From: Craterostigma plantagineum
Taxonomy: Eukaryota; Streptophyta; Magnoliopsida; Lamiales; Linderniaceae
DNA: 64,000 nucleotides
Reading direction: 5' to 3'
Assembly: GCA_027422505.1 (NCBI GenBank)
Contig: JAPQWV010000006.1
Coordinates: 9,910,501 to 9,974,500, forward strand
The translations under genes and the position numbers were made by a program. The notes beneath the pieces were generated by a model. That model worked only from the letters and a program-made list of their open reading frames with translations. It did no database searches and was not told where the DNA came from. How positions within the stretch are numbered: the stretch's first letter is position 1; each line of letters starts with the position of its first letter. Shown one piece after another: positions 11,281 through 23,100 of this stretch.

Positions 11281-11758
11281 GAGTATCGAAAAATATAAGA
11301 AATGGATGTCATTTTGGTCGGCATGAAACAAGGAGTAAATTACATATTTTTATTTATTTCTATTATATAATTCACGTGAAATAACGACGATTTAATGATT
11401 CGGTTGAATATATAATGTAAATGGGCATTTTGGTCATTAATCATTGGGGAGTTAAAACTATGTTTTTGGTAGTTAGCTACAAATCAAATCCGCATGGTCT
11501 GATCCCCAAGTTCAAACATCAATTAGGTATTTATCTCCAAAATACTCTTATTTTAAACGATTTCTTTTTTTTTTTTCTAGTTCAGATTTCAGAGTGTATA
11601 CTGTATGGATTAAGTGATACTATTAATTTCAATATTAATTTAAAAATGAGCTTTGATTTGACCAAGAGTGGGCTTCCACAAACTTCGTAGTAGAATAATC
11701 AATGCGCGTACAATTATGTTCTCTATGCAGAATGAATACGTATATGTTTATTAATGAT
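11281..11758. other. AT-rich spacer, nothing recognised
   Basis: Non-coding AT-rich sequence between the repeat field and the left arm of the foldback element. The 89-codon plus-strand open frame at 11421..11690 shows no known motif. Confidence 0.45.
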
Positions 11759-12515
11759 GGAGAACAATATTTTTAGTCCCAATGTTTGGGGCATAGACGT
11801 TTTTCGCCCCATGTTACGAGGTGTCACTTTTAATCCTTAATCTTATTGATTTTGGGCCGCTTTGCCCATTCTATTAACGTAATCACTACTTTAGACGGAA
11901 TTTAACACATGAGAGCTCTCAATCTTCTTTAACTTGACTTAATACATCATGACTCATTATCTTCTTCAACTAAAACGCACGTGAGCATCATCACATTTAA
12001 TCATTTTCAAGGTTGTCATTCCCTAAATTTGATGCATAATGTTGTAGATAAAGTGAATGACTTAAAGGGGTGTGAAGATTAACTCTAAGAGGCATATCTA
12101 AAGAGAACATAGAGGTACATTTGAAAAGGTACCAAAGAGGTACATTGGCAAAAAGGTATATAAGAAAATGTAGTTTTCCTTAAACATATGATTCCCTTTG
12201 GAGATGAAAAAAGATACATGCAAAAGGGTATCTATTGTACCTAATGACACTTGGTGATGAGCCTCTACTTTAAGTACCTCACATGAATGAGTATTTCAAA
12301 ACACAAGAAAGTATAGAGCAATTGTAATACCCGTAAAATTTATATGGGATTATTTCGATAATATTCGAAATGCGAAATCAATTTTCGGACAAGAACCCAT
12401 TTCTTTTCGGGTCGAGCAAAAAATTTACAATTGGGCCCGAAAATTTTAAATGGGCCAAATAAAGAAAATAATGGCCCAAGTTTGTGAGATGGATGAACGG
12501 TTGGGAGTTTGATCC

Positions 12516-12516
<1 letters not shown>

Positions 12517-12573
<57 letters not shown>
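12517..12573. repeat. (AAT)n microsatellite
   Basis: About 57 bases of ATA/AAT trinucleotide repeat inside the solo LTR, seen directly. Open frames of poly-Tyr or poly-Leu on the minus strand are products of this tract. Confidence 0.95.
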
Positions 12574-12576
<3 letters not shown>

Positions 12577-12845
12577 CATAATATAAGGGCCGAAAATAAT
12601 TAGAGCCAAATAAAATAAATATTTTCTCCTCCATGTGAGTTTGGTACTCTGAAACAAAAATCCTTACACCTAATATACCTCTTTAACAGCATAAGGACAA
12701 GGTGAAACAACTAAGGCATCTCCATGTGAGCATGAGGACAAATTTAAACCTAATGCCAACTCTTTTATGCATGAGTACAAAATAATATACCACCTAAGCC
12801 ACCTCATTCGCTTTGCTTAAGGACAATATAATCAATCTATAATTA

Positions 12846-13020
12846 AAAAAAAGGGAAAGGGAGGAGAAGTAGAGAGCGAGAGAGAGAAAGAGGAAAAAGA
12901 GAAAAGGAAGAAAAAGAAAGGGAGAGTGCCGTGAGGGAGAGGAAAGGAAAGAAGAAGAGAGAAAGGAAAGAAAAAGAAAGAAAAAGAGAGGAAGAAGAGA
13001 AGGAGAAGAGGGAGAAGCCC
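12846..13020. repeat. Polypurine (GA-rich) tract
   Basis: Roughly 170 bases composed almost wholly of A and G (aggaga, gaaaga, gagagag blocks) within the solo LTR. Its complement gives artefactual Ser/Leu/Phe-rich open frames. Such tracts may act as GAGA-type sites or form triplex DNA, but that is inference. Confidence 0.85.
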
Positions 13021-15385
13021 GCGGACGAGGAGAAGCTCGGGATAGAAGCTCTCCGGTCGGGATCACACGGAAACACCCCGTGATTTAGCTCTACGGACGT
13101 AAGGTAGGTGAAGATCACCTACACGCGTAAACCTTTTCTTTTTAAACTTGTGATTACTACGTGTTGCATAGTAATTTACGTGATCGTATGAAATTTGTGA
13201 TTTACATGCTAATATATGCTCGAACGTGATCTCATGCTCGCTATATGAATACTTGTGTGTCGTCACCATTCCATGCCGTTCAATTTTCATGCTACTTGCG
13301 TTTAGATCGTAAAATGTTCGGAGTTTAGGTAGGAAGATTGGAAATTAGCAAATTTAGGAGCAAATTCGGGTATTAGTACAAATTAGGATTTTCTAGGGTT
13401 TCTTTTAAATTCAAAGGTCTAAAATAAATATTTAAAACTCGGCCAGGGAATTCTTTGCAATTTTCAGAATTTTCGGAGAGTTAAATAAATATTTAAAACT
13501 CAGCCAGGGACTTCTTTGCAATTTTTAGAATTTTCGAGATGTTTAAAGTCGATTGGGGCATTGGAGCAATTTTCAAAATTTCTATATTTTTAAAGTCGAT
13601 TGCGGCCTTCGAGAAATTTTCAGAATTTTCGAGGTGTTAATAAATATTTTTAAAGTCGATTGGGCCTTAAAACAATTTCGAAAGTTTCCGAGGTGCTTAA
13701 TAAATATTTTAAAATCAACTTCGTGCAATTTTTAGAATCTCCAAGGAGTTAAATAAATATTAAAAAAACTCAAATGGGGTCTTTGTGCAATTTTCAGAAT
13801 CTCCGAGGGGTTAAATGAACATTAAAAATATTCGGCTGGGGTTAATTGTAAATTTTCGAACGTTTAGGGGCAGATCTGAAATTTCTAAAAATTTGGGACA
13901 GATCTGAAAATTTTGAAAATCTGGTTAGATTTATAATTTAAAAATCGGGGTACATTTATAATTTCTGAAAATTTTCGGGACTTAAACTGAGATTTTAAAA
14001 TCCGGGGCAGATTTGTAAATTTGAGAAAATTTTCGGGTCTTAAATAAAATTTAAGGATAATTTTCGGGTCATTTTATAATTATCAAAGATTTTCGAATTC
14101 TAAGTTAAAACTTTCAAATTCGCATCCTTAAAAGTGAAATTATGAGTTTGTGGGGTTTGAAGGTAAAATTTGGAAAAATATTTTTAAATTAAGAATTTAA
14201 GTATTAACTTGTAAATTTGGGACTTAGAGTAAAATGGATTAAATTTTGTAACCCTTAACGAAATTCGGAGGGGGAGTTCGGTGAGAAAGGTTTCAGGCCG
14301 AGTAATTCGGAACGCGGGCTTTGGCCCGATTATTTAGAGTACGATAGTTTTCGGATCGGGCCGAGCTGATACCTCGGGCCGATACGTGATATCGTACAGT
14401 GATGTGGAGTGGAGTAGTTTATGATCGAGTGGTGATCGTTGAATTGTAAGAGTAGTGAGGTTAGGACTAAGGCGCACTATATGATTGAGATGTGGGGAGT
14501 GGGCCTCCCGAGCTACTGACCCTTGTGGGGAGTGGGGCCTCCCGAGCTACTGATCCCTGCGCGCGTGTTGCCTTTAGTCCTAAGCCTCGGGCCCTGATTT
14601 GATGTGATGTGATGAGATGAGTTGAGATGAGATGAGATATGAGAAAAGAGTCGAGCGTGTATTTTGTGAGATGTGTCGGGATGGGAGTCGAGTGAGAGCA
14701 TTTGCATTCTTGCATATTTTCATCTAATGGGCAAATGCTCAGGGTTTACATGTGTAGGTACGAACGAGTCGGACGTTGATAGACGTCACGACTAAGCGGC
14801 TGATGGCGGTGACTCCACGGACTTTTGAGGGCGGAGCAGTACATGGGGCGTGACCTGTGGAGTGTTTTAAATTATGTTTCATGTTTTTACTCTTTGGGTT
14901 TCGGTCCAATAAATAAAAGTGTGTGTTGTTAAACATTTTATATTTTCGGGTTTAGACTTTGGAGCTTCGGCCCAGTACATGAATATTATTATGTTTTAAA
15001 AACTTTTTATTAAAAGGGCTTTCCGCTGTTTCGCTTTGTAAATCCGCCTAAATAAGTATTTGAGAAGTAGGGTCGTTACAACAATCCTCTGCATTTTATA
15101 AAATGCGTAGCATATAGTCTTTTAGGGTACGTCCGTTTGTGAGTCCCAAACAAGAGTAAGTTCGCCGAAGTTTAGTGTATTTGAGATACTGCTATACACT
15201 AAACAGAAGTCGTTGTATGTCTGAGACGTTTGCCGTAACCGTGGGTATTAGGGGGCAATTTCGTCTTCAAGAGAGCGTGTTTCACGTGCCTCGACTTGTG
15301 CTTCGCTTGACTCCTTTCGTAGGAGTTCACTTTCTATTTCTAAAGAAAACGTCGACCTATCAGAACTACGAATAAGATAACATTC

Positions 15386-16146
15386 TGAAGACGAAATCTG
15401 ATATAGTTTCTGTTGGTTGGAAGCAAGGCATGTGTGCTTGCTGGAAAAACATAAACTAGTGACGCGTACAGAATCAACCATCATGAGCAGTGGCCAATGA
15501 CATGCGTATCAGCAAATGGCAAATCTGAGGAGAAAAGTCAAGATGAAGTTTTCAACGATTTGATAGAAGAAATTAAATAATAAAGTACTTAAGAAGTGTT
15601 TGACTTTCAAAAGAAGTACTAAAAAGAGAGGTAAGTGGAAGCTTTTAATTTGGTGGTCGAGAAGGAGGTTCGAAGAGGTATACGACTTGGGTAGGATCTT
15701 TTGCCCAATGTAACTCATATCCATCGAATAAGCAATATCAGAGCAAGATAAGTTTCATTTATTTTAGGCGAACCTATTTTGATTAATGCCCCATGCTGCT
15801 AAATAAAATGGTGCTCTCATTCGTTTTATGATCAGCGTGACCACTCAGTAGTCATTAAAAAAACTTATCACCTTTTGAACTTGGACCCCTCGTGAAGAAA
15901 AGCAACAATCACAGAAGAAGACGGGATGGACCAAGGCCAGCCGTGGCAGCGAATTAGCAATGGTTCAAGGCTAGGCTGGGGGCAGCGTGGATGTCATCTC
16001 ATGACGCCCCGTCGGCATCGCAGGTGCTCAACTGAGTTCTTTGAAGGGCAAAGACGAGCACCCGTGAAGGACAGCTCGTATCAGAATGACTACTCACGTC
16101 ACCTCGAATCTGCGCCAGCCGGTAAGATAGAATGAATCGAATAAGA

Positions 16147-16183
<37 letters not shown>

Positions 16184-16238
16184 TGCTGCTAGATGCATCG
16201 CAGTCATGTGTGACGCGTGTCACCCAAGCGGAGGCTTT

Positions 16239-16284
<46 letters not shown>

Positions 16285-17318
16285 ATATATATTTAAAAGC
16301 CTCCGCTTGGGTGACACGCGTCACACATGACTGCGATGCATCTAGCAGCAATCATGCTCGCAGGTCTAGGCGTGAACTGATTGCTCAAGATCGTGGTCTA
16401 TCTAGTTAGAGCGTGGCTGAGCCACCCCAGGATGTGGTACGACCAATTAAATATGGCTGAGCCACACGTCACGCGGTCATACAGACCAACCATCTCACCG
16501 ATATGTACCCACGCGCGCTCGGCGGCGAGTATGCGTGATAAATAGGGCATGGTTAGAGCGCCTACGTAGCAGTGCATGAGTCTAGGGCATTGTGACGGCT
16601 GTGTGGCTGTGGGCGGAGCACCGTCGTCGGGCGTTATGTAGTGGTTGTGCGATTATGTGCCCGCCCAAGAACTGCGGCCCATGAGTGCAATCAAATATAA
16701 TAAAATAAAAATAAATGTCCTCTAAACGTTAAGGCATTATCGAAGGCTGCTCTTTGTGGCTTCATGGCATCTGCGCAGGCAGCGCCATCGACGGCTTCAG
16801 GCTGTGCAGCCTGGCCTTAAAAACCATTGTAGGGTTGCCAAGGCTGCATCGCTGCAGCGAGAAGTCCGCAGATGTGCACAAAGAATCTTGTCGGGCACTG
16901 CGGTGGCTTTGTACAGAGCGACTTGCTCGGCACTATATGATGGTGCAAGGTGCAGCTCGTTGGCGGGTGCCCTACTATGCCCAAATGAAGCTTCGTCGAT
17001 AGCTGCTCCCCCGAGAGCAGCATCGGGACATGAGGTTTGGAAAAACAAAAGAGAGAGAAAAAAAACTTCATTGTTGTGCGCTATGCTTAATGCAGCACAA
17101 CTATATTAATGGACGAGAAAAGATATGTAGAATCCCGGCCAACATCAATGAAAACGTAGCGGGATTTTGTAACTCAAACGATGATGGCTTTAGAGGATTT
17201 GTTCCTCATAAGCTTATGTAGGTCCCAACCCCACCTACAAGTATATAAAAGTGTGGGGGTATTTGATAAATATTTAAATATCAAAATAAAAAATCGAATA
17301 GTCCATATTGGAATGAAC
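15386..17318. other. Unassigned interior of copia-E
   Basis: Between the left LTR and the RNase H remnant, where gag, integrase and reverse transcriptase should lie, nothing of those domains was recognised. The segment holds the near-perfect hairpin at 16181..16353 and a stretch at 16740..17110 with several overlapping open frames but no known motif. It may be foreign sequence that replaced most of the element. Confidence 0.5.
16181..16353. repeat. Perfect 62-bp-arm inverted repeat (hairpin MITE candidate)
   Basis: The left arm 16181..16242 and right arm 16292..16353 are exact reverse complements over 62 bases. They are separated by 49 bases of alternating AT that is itself self-complementary, so the whole unit folds into a near-complete hairpin. 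An (AT)15 tract (16151..16180) abuts the left side. This resembles MITEs that sit in TA microsatellites, or a recent local inversion-duplication. Confidence 0.93.
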
Positions 17319-17319
17319 T

Positions 17320-17632
17320 TGCGCCCGTTGCAATAGTACATTATGCAATCGGCAATTGGAAGGCACAAAGAAGTTTGTACATTGCTAAGCGTCGACATAC
17401 ACGTCGTAGACACAATACCGTAATACATATGGTTGATCTCGAGTGGGTTATTTCGGTTGACTACGTAAAGTCAAAGGAAAAAAAACCTAGCGGATCGCTT
17501 GCTGAAGGCATTAAACGAGATCAAGTGTACAAACTGGTTAGTGGAATGAGATAAAAAAATCCACAACATAAGAACTGTCTTAGCGGTAACCCAACCTTGA
17601 GAATCGGAGATCTCGAAACCTTGGTTCAATGG
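17320..17632 (+). pseudogene. Copia RNase H C-terminal remnant (copia-E)
   Basis: The plus frame reads 'AIGNWKAQRSLYIAKRRHTR' then 'RRHNTV', then 'GVIS'-like 'WVISVDYVKSKE', a 'LAEGIKRDQVYKLVSGMR' stretch, and 'GNPTLRIGDLETLVQWEN'. These follow the order of the copia RNase H end, normally R-H-I-R-R-R-H-N-T followed by DYVKSKDNIADPLTKGL. The start is undefined and the upstream polymerase is missing. It lies ~460 bp before the right LTR, as expected for the 3' end of pol. Confidence 0.8.
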
Positions 17633-19067
17633 GAAAACTAAGTTTTGACAGTTCAGTGAAACACTTGAAAACTACACTGATTCCAAAGAACCATCATGTG
17701 AAATCTACCTAAGTGGTGAGGTTAAGTCTAGGACTTTTAATAATTCCTATACATAAGGGTGGAGTAAGGCAGGATACTCTTTATAGGAGAATTACCTTTG
17801 TAAGTGAATAAATAAATTGGCCGCTTATAAATGAACACTTACTAAACGGAGATTGGTACAGGGCCGAAATGGATAACGTGAGAACAACAAATTGTTAGAA
17901 CTATCATTGTGTGAGTACTGTTGTCTTGGTGCACACAAATGGTAGGTAAGTTCAAAGCATCGCACTACTAACCGTACAGTGTATCCGATAGTATTTCACT
18001 AAAGAAGATTCAAAGCCACAAGCTATTATGCAATGTTGGTTCGCCGGAACTCTCAAATGTTGCACAGATGCATTAAATTCATTCATGTGGAGGATTGTTA
18101 GATAAAGTAAATGAATTAAAGGGGTGTGAAGATTAACTCTAAGAGGCATATCTAAAAAGAACATAGAGATACATTTGAAAAGCTACCAAAGAGGTACATT
18201 GCCAAAAAGGTATATAAGAAAATGTGTTTTTTCTTTAAACATGATGCCCTTTGGAGATGAAAAGATACATGCAAAAGGGTATCTTTTGTATCTAATGACA
18301 CTTGGTGATGAGCCCCTACTATAATAAATACCCTACATGAGTGAGTATTTCAAAACACAGGAACAGTATAGAACAATTCTCTGCATTTTATAAAACGCAT
18401 AGCATATAGCCTTTTAGGGTTCGTCCGTTTGTGAGTCCCAAACAAGAGTAAGTTCGCCGAAGTTTAGTGTATTTGAGATACCGCTATACACTAAACGTAA
18501 GCCGTTGTATCTCGGAAACGTTTGCTGCAACCGTGGGTATTAGCGGGGCCATTTCGTCTTCAGGAGAGCGTGTTTCACGTGCCTCGACTTGTGCTTCGCT
18601 TGACTCCTTTTGTAGGAGTTCACTTTCTATTTCTAAAGACAACGTCAACCTATCAGAAACTACGAATAAGATAACATGTTTAAGTCGAAGAAGAATATGT
18701 GTTATGAGGTTTTAAGTCGAGTAAAAGGATATCATGTTCTCTCACATGTTGAATTCCGTCTAAATTAGTGACTAATTAATCGAGGGACCAAAACAGACCA
18801 AAATCGATAATCTTAGGGAGTAAAAGTGGCCTCGGAACATCGGGGAAAACATCAATGCCTCAAACATTGGGACTAAAAATAATGTTCGCCCTTATACGAT
18901 GATACATTTGTTGTACTTTGAATCTGTTGTCATCTTCGTCAAATACACGAGAAATCGTTTCTCGTGTATGTCCTGTCCTCTGCATCAGATGATACGTTGT
19001 TATGTTACACAATAGTACAAATTTTCCTATAACAGTGACGTAGATGCGGTACTTTAGGTACGGCCTT

Positions 19068-19200
19068 AGTGTTGGCAACGGGGCGGGGCGGGGGCGGGGA
19101 CCTAATCCCCGTCCCCGCCCGCGAGTCTTTCGGGAACAAAATTGTCCCCGTCCCCGTCCCCGCCGGATCCCCGCGGGGATCGGATTCCCCGCAGGGATTC
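19068..19200. mobile_element. G/C-rich hAT-like element fragment
   Basis: Starts TAGTGTTGGCAACGGGGCGG and contains GGGGCGGGG, CCCCGTCCCC and GGATCCCCGCGGGGATC blocks, followed by ~130 bp of AT-rich sequence. The terminus resembles (C/T)AG-G-TGGCAA ends of plant hAT MITEs. A matching right end was not found. Confidence 0.45.
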
Positions 19201-19331
19201 AATTTTTTTAAAAAAATTAATATTTTAAATATAATAAATAAATTTAATTATATTTCGTTATAAATATTATATAAATTATAGTTTTATATATTATTTGTAT
19301 TAATTTAATATTATTTAATCTATATTTAATA

Positions 19332-19385
19332 CTCCCTCCGTCCCAAAAGTTTTTGTACATTTTACTAAATCGGGCGTCCCACTTA
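19332..19385. mobile_element. Truncated Stowaway-type MITE
   Basis: After a TA, the sequence CTCCCTCCGTCCCAAAAG is the classic Stowaway (Tc1/mariner) terminus. About 54 bases follow, ending in 'GGGCGTCCCACTTA', and then the sequence switches to a G/C-rich hAT-like block (19386..19490). The right terminus is missing. Confidence 0.75.
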
Positions 19386-19490
19386 GGCTTGGCAATGGGG
19401 CGGGGATTCCCCATCCCAACGGGGATCCGCCCCGAACGAGGTGTGGAATCCTCGATATTTTATCCCTGCGTGACGGGGACGGGGCATGAT
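19386..19490. mobile_element. Second G/C-rich hAT-like fragment
   Basis: Reads 'GCTTGGCAATGGGGCGGGGA', then TTCCCC, GGATCC and GACGGGGACGGGGC blocks, the same composition as at 441..708 and 19068..19200. It appears to interrupt the Stowaway fragment. Its right end is not defined. Confidence 0.4.
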
Positions 19491-20196
19491 TTCGCACTGG
19501 ATAATTCTATACAGACCCCCTATATTCTATTGAGAACCCCTATTAATTATCACACAATTAAATGCAGCTTTGAAAACTATGTTTTTTACCAAATATAAAT
19601 TAACTAAAATCTTTTAGGACTTTTTCTATGTGAACGTCCTTGAATAACACATTAATCAAGTTCCTAGCTAACTTCTTCATACATGTTTGAATGACTATTA
19701 AATAAATATACACATTATAATTTTATTACTTTGTATACATGTTCTTGTATAAATTGAAGAAAAACTAATGTTTAACAAATCTCACTTTCCATAATATTTA
19801 CTTCTATATTTTTAATTTCTAAAAAATGTGAGAGGAATATTATGTTATTTAAGAATAATTTTTATATTGGACTAATAAACTCCTAATTCTTTTTCCAAAT
19901 ATTTCGCTTCAGGTTCCTGACTTTTTCAGCTGCAAGCCTGCAGACAATGGAGAAAGTAACCTACATGCTTATATAAGTTGAAATTCCTGAAGTGTGTCAC
20001 TAGCCAAAAAGCTAACTCGTTTCGAATTTCGCAACATCGAGTTTCATGAACAGCTTCTTCCTTCGATTCGCTTCAAACTCTTCAGATATATATACTTTGT
20101 CGACGGTCTTACTTAGTTTCAACTCAATATATGTCTACGTAACTACGACAAACCTCAACCTCGGTCTAAAAATGTAATATAGAACCGAAAACCCCA
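19491..20196. other. Region downstream of the PLC-X gene
   Basis: AT-rich with no second gene recognised. The part adjoining 20197 probably holds the 3' UTR and poly(A) site of the minus-strand PLC-X gene. Confidence 0.4.
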
Positions 20197-23100
20197 TCAC
20201 GACAGAAACAAATAAGGCAGAAGCATTATTACTGCAAAAAATAATCCGTGGATCCCAACCGACGACGGAGAATCTCCGGTCAACTGAACGGCCCCCGAGA
20301 AGCTTCCGGAATTGCTGCTATCGACGGGGGAAGCCGAGATTGGTGCAGACATCGTCTTGCAACTTCCAAAAGGCTCTCCCGCCTGTAATAGAAAGAAAAC
20401 TTTTGTTCTTATACGTAAGCGTTAGCTAACCACTTTCACTTAACAGTCTGTGTTTGGTATGAAGAAAGCAGTGTGGAGAAGAAAATTAGAGGGAATGTGT
20501 TTTAATTAGTTTTTCCTTGCGCTTTCCTCACTATTTTGCGAAGAAAATAGTTTTCCTTGCCTTTAAATACTGGATTACTATTCACCACCCCCTTTTTACT
20601 AGTCACCGTCCCCTAAAGGGCGATAAAAACGACTTTGCCATTTTGAAAAAAATTTATATTTAAAGCCCTTTTCCAGACAACACTTTCCATATCGCAATCA
20701 TACATCCAAATCAGACTAAAAAAACAAGATATACTCAAATCGCAGTGGATCGATCAATCATCGACAGGGGAAAGGAAAAGGGTCTATTCGCACGACTGAT
20801 AAGCAAATTCTCGTAAAATCGTTTGTACGTAGATGAATTATCGAACAGGGGTCGGAATCGTTTCAAAAAAGTCCCGATCGAACGAATTTTTGGGCCGACG
20901 CATGCAGTCGAAAAATATTTTGCACAATAGCCAGGCACAAATTATACTGCTCCATTAGGTACAGCTAGTGATCCAATCGACCCTGATATCTGCTTTTCCA
21001 ACCGGCAACTCGACCATCACGATTCGTGAACCAATACGGATGTAAGACGGGCATAGGAAACGTTGGACATAAGTTAAGTCTAATATAATGCTGATAATTA
21101 TCTTCAAGGTGCGCCATGACGATCATACGGCTCGGTCCAGTAGCAGTCCGACCGGCACGCAGTGGCAATATTATGTTCGAATGCATGTTGATGTTCGACC
21201 AATTGCCGTACCCGTAGAGGATAATTACAGCGTTCCAAAGCCACAGATCACACGGTGTCGACATCCAGTGGTTCATTCGACAAGGCCCCCTTCCCAACGT
21301 ATACGATTCACCTGCATTTCCAATGACCATAGTACAATGCCGAGTAACGCTCCCAGTGGGCTGCGAGTTCGTTCGCGACGTGATTCCTTATGGTGATCCA
21401 TTCGTCCTCGTCATTGTAAATATGATGTGCGATAACGCGAAAGCCACAGTTGCCGTCAGCAACCACATTCTTATAGCTAACTATATATGGATGGATGGTT
21501 GTTGTTATGCAATTCGCCAAGTAGGTGTGGTAGAAGTCTGATTCACCTATAGAACACATTTTTCAGGATTAGATGTGCATCCGTGTTGAACGAATTTACG
21601 AGTAAAAGATAGTAGTACGTGTCTCCGTAGTAGATCCACGAGAGTGCTTCGCAGACCAAGATGACGTACGACCCTGCCTGCTACGACTAGTACTGCTGCG
21701 CGTCCACCCCTTGGGATTGCGTACTTCCAAGCACTTCGATCCCGCTTCGTCGAGTTTTTTTCTTTCGACCCACCTTTGACTAACGTATTAATGACAGGCT
21801 CATTGCGTCAGGATACAGATGATCGTGGACGATCGATGGAGGCCACGCATAACGGCGGAATCGCGGCCTTCTGTCTCACGCACGAGGTCGCATAAGTAAT
21901 CCCGATCAGAAATATCGGGAGTTACTCCCTCACCGATCGTAAGTGTCCTTCAGAAATCGTGCACGAAGTCTACAGCAACTGGATAGTTGTTGTCGACACA
22001 CTGTCGAAGCTCGCATGCACATGGGAGCTCGTGCGTACGTCGTACCACACATCCGCACTCGGAGTAAACCTCATCCGCCAACTCTTTAGCACGCCTCAAT
22101 CCAGTTCCCATTATCGATATTGAATGGTGTGAAACTCCGAACAATATTGTGTGGAATGGAAATCCTGATTTCCCAATAGGTCGTTTCGAGCGGGACTCTT
22201 CCAGTGCCATAACATAAAAAATTATTAGATAAGGATTTCGTTTGACACGTAATAATAATTAATTTATCTTTCTTATGCGATTCAGTTGGTTCTGAATCTG
22301 CTCGTGCACCTTCACCCACACGGTGTCAAGAGACCCAGTGGCCGAGTTCAACCATTGCTTCAGCTCGCTGTGAGGACTCTCCACATGATATGTAGTGGTG
22401 TACCAACCATGTGGCGTCAACGTACTGGACGATAGCGGGGTGGGCTACCCAACGCAGAGACATGTCATTATATGCCTGCTCGTATGCGTCATCGTCGGAG
22501 CTTCCACGACATCTTTCCAGGCTTTATGCGACTGCTTTTCAGGTCTTATGCGTCAGTCGCATAAGGCCTGGAAAGATGTCGTGGAAGCTCCGACGATAAC
22601 GCATACGAGCAGCCATATAATGACATGTCTCTGCGTTGGATAAAGCCTGGAAAGCAGTCGTGAAAGCTCCGACGATAGAGCATACGAGCATGCATATAGT
22701 GACATATCCCAGCGTTGGGTAACCGACTCCGCTATCGTCCAGTACGTTGACGCGACGTGGTTGGTGCATAAGGAGAAGTTCGTCAAAGCTTGGACGAGCC
22801 ACGTGCTTCATTTCAGTTACACCACTACATGAAGTGTGGGGAGTGCTCACAGCGAGCAGAAGCAATGGCTGAACTCGGCCACTGGGTCTCTTGACACCGT
22901 GTGGGTGAAGGTGCACAAGCAAATTCAGAACCAACTGCATCGCATCATAAAGGTAAATTAATTATTATTACGTGTCAAACGAAATCCTTATCTAATCCTG
23001 AAAAATGTGTTCTACAGGTGAATCAGATTTCTACCACACCCACTTGGCGAATTGTGCAACAACAGTCATCCATTCATATATAGCTAGCTATAAGGATGTG

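Larger units (their letters stand above)
12323..15080 (+). mobile_element. Solo Ty3/gypsy-type LTR, 2758 bp
   Basis: The segment starts TGTAATACCCG and ends GGTCGTTACA, with TG..CA ends. It is flanked by gcaat (12318..12322) and acaat (15081..15085), a 5-bp duplication with one mismatch. The homologous right LTR of copia-E carries the empty site near 18368 (tagaacaattctctgc), proving an insertion at this point. There is no internal coding region, so it is a solo LTR left by LTR-LTR recombination. It contains an (AAT)n tract, a long polypurine tract and degenerate 'TTTTCAGAATTTTCG' repeats. Confidence 0.93.
12040..18676 (+). mobile_element. Copia-E: Ty1/copia element, plus strand, nested solo LTR
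   Basis: Two matching LTRs bound the element. The left is 12040..12322 plus 15086..15382 (580 bp once the inserted solo LTR is removed). The right is 18096..18676 (581 bp). Both run from TGTT(GT)AGATAAAG to AAGATAACA. A purine-rich tract (GTGGAGGAT) sits directly before the right LTR, fitting a plus-strand polypurine tract. The only coding remnant is the RNase H tail at ~17320..17630. Own length is about 3.9 kb, so most of gag-pol has gone or been replaced. No target duplication is visible (cataa against tgttt). Confidence 0.85.
11759..18891. mobile_element. Foldback/MULE-like element with ~200-bp inverted arms, host of copia-E
   Basis: The left arm (about 11759..11985) opens with GAACAATATTTTTAGTCCCA. 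The right arm (about 18686..18891), read on the opposite strand, opens with GAACATTATTTTTAGTCCCA. The two stay alignable for ~200 bases through shared blocks 'ATGTTTG.GGCAT', 'TTTAGACGGAATT.AACA' and 'TCTTCTTC.ACT'. Long inverted arms without an internal transposase suggest a non-autonomous MULE or foldback element. The outer flanks do not show a clean duplication. Almost all the interior is the later copia-E insertion. Confidence 0.65.

Noticed and set aside
12340..12657. Poly-Tyr and poly-Leu open frames
   Set aside because: They arise from the (AAT)n microsatellite in the solo LTR.
12794..13118. Ser/Leu/Phe-rich minus-strand open frames
   Set aside because: Artefact of the polypurine tract on the plus strand.
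16754..17109. Ala/Leu/Ser-rich overlapping frames as a protein gene
   Set aside because: Open on both strands with no family motif; more likely non-coding sequence within the copia-E interior.
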